DNA of 60,088 nucleotides from Salegentibacter agarivorans. GTDB taxonomy: Bacteria > Bacteroidota > Bacteroidia > Flavobacteriales > Flavobacteriaceae. The stretch lies in contig NZ_FOOH01000025.1 of assembly GCF_900113135.1 (NCBI RefSeq), forward strand, positions 1 to 60,088, given 5' to 3'. Made by a program: the position numbers and the translations under genes. The first letter of the stretch is position 1. The number at the start of each line of letters is the position of its first letter. Positions 54,957 through 60,088 of this stretch are shown piece after piece. Below the pieces are notes generated by a model that ran no database searches, was not told the DNA's origin, and saw only the letters and a program-made list of their open reading frames with translations.

Positions 54957-54972
54957 TTTTATTAATGTTTGC

Positions 54973-55097
54973 TAACGTCCCGTATAAAAACAGTGCGAGC
55001 TGGCGAGCTTGATTGGCCGCAGGACAATCAGGCGTTACAAGCGAGCACCGGCGTTTCGATTCAGGACTAAATTAAGCATTGTTTTTATACATTGTTA
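54973..55097 (-). repeat. attC-like site B2
   Basis: TAACGTCCCGTATAAAAACAG...TTTTTATACATTGTTA, about 125 bp, family B. Right flank GTTACATAC mirrors GTATGTAAC before site A3. Confidence 0.87.
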
Positions 55098-55287
55098 CAT
55101 ACTTTGCCGACGCACCCGAATAAGCACATTCGCTGAGCCGCTTTTATATCTGCGACCGAGTAAAGTCCGCTGCGTTTTAAGAATCATGTCAAAAGCCGCA
55201 CGGGTGATCAAATCCGCTTTTGCCCGTTTTGCTTTTCTGTCCGCATTAAAATAATTAATCACTATATTAGCAAAAACTCACAACACT

Positions 55288-55479
55288 ATGGATCAAGCAA
55301 ATATTCTTTATATCGTTTTCTTTTTTAGTTTGATCTTGATGTTTTATGTTCTTCATAAAATTTGGAACAAATCCAATTATAAAACAAGTAAAAGGTGGAT
55401 TTATACTTATGTCACACTTTTATTCCCTATTATCGGTTTTTTTATTATCAACCTCGATAGGAATAAATTAAAGACTTAA
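55288..55479 (+). CDS. PLDc_N-like small membrane protein
   Basis: 63 residues with two membrane helices (about 7-24 and 42-56). The ending FPIIGFFIINLDRNK resembles the PLDc_N domain (phospholipase D/cardiolipin synthase leader). Stand-alone copies are common in Bacteroidota; function unknown. Plus strand, opposite to the array direction. The only gene in its cassette. Confidence 0.7.
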   Translation: MDQANILYIVFFFSLILMFYVLHKIWNKSNYKTSKRWIYTYVTLLFPIIGFFIINLDRNKLKT

Positions 55480-55569
55480 AGTAATTCAGTCCGCTATAAC
55501 TCGGCTTTTCAGTCCATTTTTATCTCCAGTATTTTTAAACCGCTAACTTATTTTTGGAGGCATTGTATG

Positions 55570-55693
55570 TAACGGTCTTGTATATGAAAAGTAGCAGATT
55601 TTACACACTAACTTTTCGGTTTGGTACTGACGTTAAATTTATAAAAATCACTTTAGATTAAGCACTTAAACCGCTATTTTTTATATACGTTGT
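55570..55693 (-). repeat. attC-like site A3, split by the group II intron
   Basis: TAACGGTCTTGTATATG...ATATACGTTGT, nearly identical to A1, then broken after CGTTGT at 55693. The rest, TACCCAC, resumes at 57545 past the intron. Joining the two gives CGTTGTTACCCAC; its GTTACCCAC mirrors GTGGGTAAC before B3. Confidence 0.88.
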
Positions 55694-57544
55694 GTGTGCC
55701 CAGCATGGGCATCTTTATCATATCGAAGATATGATATTAATCTAGAGGGTGCAAGTCCCTTATGGGCAGGGGTAACGCCTTGAACCATTAGTAAGCTGCA
55801 AGCTTGTCTGTCGTGAGACAGGAAGTGAAGGAAGCAGGACTACAAACCTTGGTACTGACGAACAGAAACCAGATATGAGGCTGTGAGGTTGGATGAGCAA
55901 GCACATCATTGTGACGTCCTAAACGCTTTTAAAGTGAATACCGAAGCAGTAGATCTGGCAGGAATCGAGGGAAAGAAGATGTTCTTACCTGGGGAGGTCT
56001 CTAAAGTTACGTGTAACTATATGGAGAAATCAGCCGAGGCCGTAGTAGCCAGCCACCTGATAGGTTGGTGAAGGACTGAACGATAATGGTCCTCAATAAA
56101 CGAGGGAGCAATCTTACGCTTGCGGATAGTGTTCCAGTAAGATAGTAGCCCTTGATTAAGCGGGACAGCGAATCGATTGTAATGATTTATGATTAAACAA
56201 TTAACAAGTAAAAAGAACCTAAACGCTGCCTATCGGCAGGTGTACCGCAATAAAGGAGCAGCAGGAGTAGATGAAGTTCAAGTAATAGAACTAAAATCCA
56301 TTCTGCAAACTCACGGCAAACAATACACCGATCAGATAGAAAGGGAGTCCTATCAGGTATCTCCAATACTGGGTGTTGAAATACCAAAAAGCAATGGGAA
56401 GAAGCGATTACTCGGTATTCCCACCGTTGTGGACAGGGTATTTCAACAAGCACTGCAACAAGCTTTGCAACCAGTATTTGAGCCAAGCTTTCAGAAGCAT
56501 AGTTATGGGTTCAGGCCAAACCGCAACGCCCATCAGGCCGTGTCACAGAGCCTTGAAAATATTAACTCCGGTTATCAGTACATAGTGGATATCGACTTAA
56601 AGAGTTTCTTTGACGAAGTGAAACACTCTGTTCTTTTGGAGTTGATTTATAAAAAGGTAAAATGCAAGCCAACGATGAAACTGTTGCGTTCATTTCTTAG
56701 AGCGCCAATACTGATTGACGGTAAACTACATAAACGCAGAAAAGGGGTGCCACAAGGCTCTCCTTTAAGTCCGCTGCTTTCCAATATCCTGCTCAACGAG
56801 CTGGATAAAGAACTGGAAAAACGTGGACATCGTTATGTAAGATATGCAGATGATTTCAGTATTTACGTCAAGAGTAAGAAAGCTGCAAAACGAGTAGGCA
56901 ACAGTATCTACAAATTCTTGCGGGACAAGCTCCAGCTTCCCATAAACAGGGAGAAGAGTGGCATACGTAAACCTTTAGATTTTCAAGTATTGGGGTTTGG
57001 TTTTGTACCAACCTACAAGAAAGGGGAAAAAGGCAAATATCAACTGGTGGCAGGATTGTCAAAATGGAAAGAGTTTAAAGCAAAGCTTAAATACCTGACC
57101 AAAAAGACGGTACCCGCGAGTTTTGAAGAACGTATCCAACGCATCAACTTGCTACTTCGAGGCTGGATAAATTACTTCAGACCAGCATCCATTCAAGAAA
57201 AGCTTAAAAAGCTTGAAGAATGGCTAAGAAACCGTTTACGGTATTGCATTTGGCATCATTGGAAGAAACCCGAACGAAAGCGGAAAAACCTGATTCGCTT
57301 GGGGATTGACTTTGACCAAGCCTATGCTTGGAGCCGTACCAGAATGGGCGGTTGGGCAGTAGCCCAGAGTCCTATTTTGCGTACCACCATTACCGTAGAA
57401 CGCTTAAAAATGAAAGGTTATGTTAGTTTAATCGAATACTACAAACGATAAGTTTCATTATTGAACCGCCGTATACGAGACCCGTACGTGCGGTGGTGTG
57501 AGAGGCGCAGTGGCGGCCATAAGGTCGTCACCCGTCTACTCGAT
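55694..57544 (+). mobile_element. Group II intron (class C type) inserted in an attC-like site
   Basis: 1851 bp. The 5' end GTGTGCCC fits the GTGYG consensus and the 3' end CTACTCGAT fits AY. Between are a structured domain I-III region with typical GGTGCAAGTCCC, the maturase gene in domain IV, and domain V at about 57463-57506 (GAACCGCCGTA...GGTGGT). Size, short maturase and target fit class C introns, known to insert at attC sites in the direction opposite to the cassette genes. That is the direction here. Confidence 0.88.
56189..57451 (+). CDS. ltrA: Group II intron reverse transcriptase/maturase
   Basis: 420 residues. Reverse transcriptase motifs in order: RNKGAAGVDEVQVIEL (near 20), IPKSNGKKRLLGIPTVVDRVFQQAL, YVDIDLKSFFDEV-like IVDIDLKSFF, GVPQGSPLSPLLSNILLNELD, and catalytic VRYADDFSIY (YADD near 219-222). 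Maturase domain X follows about 300-400 (INLLLRGWINYFR). No C-terminal endonuclease domain, which is normal for class C introns. Intact frame. Confidence 0.95.
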   Translation: MIKQLTSKKNLNAAYRQVYRNKGAAGVDEVQVIELKSILQTHGKQYTDQIERESYQVSPILGVEIPKSNGKKRLLGIPTVVDRVFQQALQQALQPVFEPSFQKHSYGFRPNRNAHQAVSQSLENINSGYQYIVDIDLKSFFDEVKHSVLLELIYKKVKCKPTMKLLRSFLRAPILIDGKLHKRRKGVPQGSPLSPLLSNILLNELDKELEKRGHRYVRYADDFSIYVKSKKAAKRVGNSIYKFLRDKLQLPINREKSGIRKPLDFQVLGFGFVPTYKKGEKGKYQLVAGLSKWKEFKAKLKYLTKKTVPASFEERIQRINLLLRGWINYFRPASIQEKLKKLEEWLRNRLRYCIWHHWKKPERKRKNLIRLGIDFDQAYAWSRTRMGGWAVAQSPILRTTITVERLKMKGYVSLIEYYKR

Positions 57545-57670
57545 TACCCACTGGCTTTATTCCGTTCAGCTTGGTTTTCAGCGTTGGCAAAGACATACTC
57601 TTTTGCAATTTTGGGCTTGAGTGTTGGTTGGTGCGAATTGCAAATGTGTATGGCTTTTAGCGTTGGCTTT

Positions 57671-57877
57671 TTAACAACAACTTTTATTTTCTTGAATTGG
57701 TGGACAAGCAACTGTTCCGTATGAGCAATAAACACAGCAATCTCCTTCTTTTGGTTTCAAAACCGTTTTACAGTTCTCGCATTCGTAGAAAAATTGACAA
57801 GCGTTTGTTGGCATATCTTCTACTTTTTTATGTCCGCAATTAGGACAAGTGATTTCTGATTTTAATTTGACTTCCAT
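57671..57877 (-). CDS. GDCCVxC domain protein
   Basis: 68 residues rich in cysteine: CPNCGHKK, CENC, then GDCCVYCSYGTVACPP, the naming motif of this family of putative metal-binding proteins commonly beside mer genes. Probably a cytoplasmic metal chaperone. Its start codon overlaps the stop of MerTP by 1 bp. It lies 126 bp from the restored attC. Confidence 0.88.
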   Translation of the reverse strand: MEVKLKSEITCPNCGHKKVEDMPTNACQFFYECENCKTVLKPKEGDCCVYCSYGTVACPPIQENKSCC

Positions 57878-58476
57878 TAGTTTTCTTTTTTATCGGTTAC
57901 TTTATAACCTGTTGAGTTTATTGCATTCTCGATTTCTGTTTCGTTGGTTTTGGTTTTGTCAAATTCAACGATTGCATTTCCATTTTCGTAAGACGCTTTT
58001 GAGTTCACAATTCCGTTGAGCTTATTTACTTCGTGATTTACGTGTTCTTCGCAACTCGCACAAGTCATTCCGCTTATTTTAAATTCAGTCGTTTTAATGT
58101 CCGATTTGTCAACTACGATTATTTGTTTGTCTGTATTTGGGTAAAATATTCCTGAATAGTATGGAAAAGCCAACATTACAATTGCAAATACAGTTACGAT
58201 TCCTAAAAACTTTTTTGATTGAATAAATTTTGGTTTTTCGTCCGTCTCACATTCGCAGTCAATTTCTTTTTGAGGTTTTAGTTTTTGATACCAAGCAAAA
58301 CCAAGAACTAAAATTGTCAGTCCGATTAAATAAGGTCTAAAAGGTTCAATCCAAGAAAATGCAGAAGCAATTCCGCTTGTTCCTGCGATTAGAGCCAAAA
58401 CTGGTGTAATACAACACAAGGAAGCTGTAATTGCAGTTAACAAACCTGCACCAATTAATTTGTTTTCACTTTTCAT
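57877..58476 (-). CDS. merTP: Mercuric transport protein MerTP-like
   Basis: 199 residues. N-terminal MerT-type membrane domain, helices about 8-28, 42-58 and 88-105, with the CC pair in ITASLCCITPVLALIAG. C-terminal heavy-metal-associated domain (about 132-195) with ISGMTCASCEEHVNHEVNKLNG and its CxxC. Imports Hg2+ or another soft metal into the cytosol. No mercuric reductase gene lies in this cassette. Starts inside the regulator stop (4-bp overlap). Confidence 0.88.
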   Translation of the reverse strand: MKSENKLIGAGLLTAITASLCCITPVLALIAGTSGIASAFSWIEPFRPYLIGLTILVLGFAWYQKLKPQKEIDCECETDEKPKFIQSKKFLGIVTVFAIVMLAFPYYSGIFYPNTDKQIIVVDKSDIKTTEFKISGMTCASCEEHVNHEVNKLNGIVNSKASYENGNAIVEFDKTKTNETEIENAINSTGYKVTDKKEN

Positions 58477-58847
58477 ATCGTTTCTAAAATTTTGTTTTTA
58501 TCAAGTATCTCAAAAAACGGATTTAGTAATTTTTCATATTCAGTCGTAAGTGAGTAAAAAATCGTTTGAGCATCTCTTTCTGTTTCTAATAGATTTCGGT
58601 CTTTCATTTTCCTTAAATGTTGAGAAATAGCTGAAATGTTCATTCCGAGAATGTCGCTCAAATCACAAACACAAAGTCTTTTTTCCTCAAAGAGTAGGTA
58701 GAGTATTTTCAGTCGAACGCTATTTCCGACCAATGAAAGTCCGTTTGCCAAATAGTCGAACGATTCGTTTAATTCCGAAACTGTGTCTTTGCAACGGTTT
58801 ATTTGTTCAATATCGGCTTGTTGTCTTATGCAAGAATTATTTTCCAT
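58473..58847 (-). CDS. ArsR/SmtB family metalloregulator
   Basis: 124 residues. Winged helix with DNA-reading helix MNISAISQHLRKMKDRNLLETE and the helix alpha-3 LCVCDLSDILG; the CVC pair there is the classical thiol metal site of ArsR, with extra Cys near the N-terminus (NNSCIRQ). It should repress this operon and release on metal binding. First gene of the three. Confidence 0.92.
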   Translation of the reverse strand: MENNSCIRQQADIEQINRCKDTVSELNESFDYLANGLSLVGNSVRLKILYLLFEEKRLCVCDLSDILGMNISAISQHLRKMKDRNLLETERDAQTIFYSLTTEYEKLLNPFFEILDKNKILETI

Positions 58848-58870
58848 ATAACAAAGTTACGTATATTTCT

Positions 58871-58892
58871 TATTTAAGCAAATACTTAAATA
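58871..58892. promoter_or_regulatory. Likely ArsR-type operator
   Basis: Perfect inverted repeat TATTTAAG-N6-CTTAAATA, 24 bp upstream of the metalloregulator start. Spacing and A+T-rich arms are usual for ArsR/SmtB operators. It overlaps the expected promoter of the metal cassette. Confidence 0.65.
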
Positions 58893-59006
58893 CATAAATT
58901 TCAAGCATTGGGAAAATTTTAGCTCTTTTGGTTATTATAGCGTTGGATTTGTGTGTCGGAAAAAAACGAAAGTGCTAAAATGTGCGGTTGGTTTTCAGCT
59001 TGTGGG

Positions 59007-59129
59007 TAACGTCTCGTATAAAAACTGTGCGAGCGGGCGAGCTTGATTGTCCGCAGGACAATCCGCAAAGCAAGCGAACACAGGCTTTAGATTTGAGACT
59101 GATTTTAGCATTGTTTTTATAGGTTGTTG
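59007..59129 (-). repeat. attC-like site B3
   Basis: TAACGTCTCGTATAAAAACTG...TTTTTATAGGTTGTTG, about 123 bp, nearly identical to B4. Inner hairpin GATTGTCC-GCA-GGACAATC is perfect. Right flank GTTGCCACAC mirrors GTGTGGCAAC before B4. Confidence 0.88.
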
Positions 59130-59142
59130 CCACACGTTTATT

Positions 59143-59865
59143 TTAGGAGATCCAGGTAGATTCTACTTTATCAACGACCCAGTTGCCATTTTTATCTTTC
59201 CTAATAAAAATCCGCTTTCCATATCCATTTAACGGGCCCATAACAAAACCGGCATTCACGACTCCAAACCTTTTGGTTTTATCAAATATTATTTTTGAAA
59301 AACCAAGTGACGCAGCTATATAAATATCATAATCCGTTCTCCAAAATTCTCTACCCTCAGGAAATTCCGAACGATAGAGGAACTTAATCTTTTTCTGGTT
59401 ACTTTTCAATTTGGATAATTTTAATTTAAATGAGTTGGATATTATCAAAGAATCTGTCGGATTTTCATGAAGACCAATGTAATTTAAAAATTCCGTCCTG
59501 TCTTCGTTGGACTTGATAGATACGGAATCCGGGACTACTAAATAGATTGTGGTTGTATCACGAGCTATAGAATCTTTTGTCTTTTCCCAATTTGCTAACC
59601 ATTTTTCAAAGTGGTCGGTTTTTTGCCATTCCTCAAATCCTTCTTCAATGTTTACTGAGGAATCCATAAATTTAAAATACTCTGGTGGAGGTGGTGGCGG
59701 TATTATTCTATGGTCGGAATAAATAGAATCTAATATTTTTGGAAATACTTCGTAAAACACTACTTCTCCAAAATTCGCTTGGGATTGCTCCCGTTTTTGC
59801 CCACAATTTGAAATAAAGAGTGTGACAATAAAAAGAGGGAATAATTTTAAGATTAGTTTTTTCAT
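59143..59865 (-). CDS. Lipoprotein of unknown function
   Basis: 240 residues from the ATG at 59865, where a lipoprotein leader begins (MKKLILKLFPLFIVTLFISNC, lipobox LFISNC). The longer frame upstream runs into site B4 and is rejected. The mature part has a Pro-rich patch (IIPPPPPPEYF) and an ending YGKRIFIRKDKNGNWVVDKV. No family recognised. The only gene in its cassette; the stop is 13 bp from B3. Confidence 0.8.
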   Translation of the reverse strand: MKKLILKLFPLFIVTLFISNCGQKREQSQANFGEVVFYEVFPKILDSIYSDHRIIPPPPPPEYFKFMDSSVNIEEGFEEWQKTDHFEKWLANWEKTKDSIARDTTTIYLVVPDSVSIKSNEDRTEFLNYIGLHENPTDSLIISNSFKLKLSKLKSNQKKIKFLYRSEFPEGREFWRTDYDIYIAASLGFSKIIFDKTKRFGVVNAGFVMGPLNGYGKRIFIRKDKNGNWVVDKVESTWIS

Positions 59866-59873
59866 ATGTGTGG

Positions 59874-59996
59874 CAACGTCTCGTATAAAAACTGTGCGAG
59901 CTGGAGAGCTTGATTGTCCGCAGGACAATCCGCTAAGCAAGCAAGTACAGACTCTCGATTTGAGACTGGTTTTAGCATTGTTTTTATATAATGTTA
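59874..59996 (-). repeat. attC-like site B4
   Basis: CAACGTCTCGTATAAAAACTG...TTTTTATATAATGTTA, about 123 bp, family B. It begins 8 bp from the lipoprotein start. The next cassette starts GTTACCCACCG; its partner site lies outside the window. Confidence 0.85.
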
Positions 59997-60005
59997 CCCA
60001 CCGTT

Positions 60006-60088
60006 TTATTCTCCAGGATATATTTTCAACTCTTGTTTCTTCTCGGGTGGATTTTTTATTCGGATATTGATTTCGTTATAATTCCATT
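60006..60088 (-). CDS. C-terminal end of a cassette gene (cut by window edge)
   Basis: On the minus strand the frame ends WNYNEINIRIKNPPEKKQEL KIYPGE then TAA (60008-60006), 10 bp from site B4, the distance seen for other cassette stops here. About 27 codons are visible, so no product can be named. Confidence 0.5.
   Translation of the reverse strand, partial: WNYNEINIRIKNPPEKKQELKIYPGE

Noticed and set aside
55009-55254. 81-codon frame over site B2
   Set aside because: It begins inside the attC-like repeat and the basic, Arg-rich product is typical of reading a hairpin repeat.
55883-56071. 62-codon frame inside the intron leader
   Set aside because: It lies in the structured domain I-III RNA of the group II intron; the conserved RNA explains it better than a protein.
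57544-57735. 63-codon frame ending in the restored attC
   Set aside because: Contains repetitive low-information sequence and overlaps the GDCCVxC gene in another frame. No recognisable product.
59866-59940. Longer start for the lipoprotein gene
   Set aside because: It would place 25 codons in attC-like site B4 and hide the lipoprotein signal; the ATG at 59865 fits both.
45399-59996. The repeats as MITEs or transposon ends
   Set aside because: They have no target duplications in view, and flanking bases are complementary across each gene unit, which integron cassettes require and MITEs do not.

Overview
The window is chromosomal DNA of a bacterium of the phylum Bacteroidota, most likely a marine member of the Flavobacteriaceae near Gramella, Salegentibacter or Zunongwangia. 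That placement is inferred from the gene set (LytS/LytTR pairs, SprB-like repeats, dodecin, DUF1015, a long YidC), from high A+T, from the lack of Shine-Dalgarno sequences and from dispersed flavobacterial hairpin repeats; no 16S gene is present.

Layout. Positions 1-331 are the 5' part of an IS1182-family insertion sequence cut by the window edge. Positions 417-43336 are a mostly ordinary chromosomal backbone. Its first part holds a small metalloprotease, a GH3-like enzyme, an FAD oxidoreductase, an AhpD-like protein, a GAF/HisKA protein with a response regulator, then pyrG and yidC. Next come pcm, a sugar-type dehydrogenase, hydroxybutyryl-CoA dehydrogenase, DUF1015, YggS, an exonuclease/GIY-YIG nuclease, a K+ channel and miaA. 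The later part holds two LytS/LytTR two-component systems, stress proteins (USP, dodecin, DsbA-like, YceI, a Crp-type regulator), a sodium:alanine symporter with an unusual periplasmic head, fhs, a DODA-type dioxygenase, a haem peroxidase and a small secreted-protein cluster.

Positions 43337-45398 are a decayed junction with no convincing intact gene. It holds a 15-bp fragment matching a tRNA-Ser 3' end beside a terminator, and a truncated gene.

Positions 45399 to the right edge are the most striking part: an integron-like cassette array. Nine attC-like sites (eight of about 125 bp in three sequence families, one short site of about 50 bp) separate eight complete units holding one to three genes each, plus a ninth running off the right edge. 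In every unit the first bases after one site are the reverse complement of the bases just before the next site. This is the TTRRRY/RYYYAA relation expected of integron cassettes. Sites read in the canonical direction (TAACAA...CGTTA) on the minus strand, and most cassette genes are on that strand, several with their stop codon inside or next to the attC. Cargo: tandem ABM-domain protein plus AraC regulator; a broken IS91-associated integrase carrying an IS66 element; DUF3995 plus an FAD monooxygenase; a transglutaminase-like protein plus AraC regulator; a methyltransferase; a PLDc_N-like membrane peptide; an ArsR/MerTP/GDCCVxC metal operon; and a lipoprotein. One attC is split by a complete group II intron of 1851 bp (class C type). 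Removing it restores the site and its complementarity exactly. No integron integrase lies in the window, so this looks like a CALIN-type array or the distal part of a chromosomal integron.

Four genes in or next to the array, including the IS66 tnpA, are out of frame by one base at a homopolymer run. That is either decay, phase variation, programmed frameshifting (tnpA) or sequencing error.
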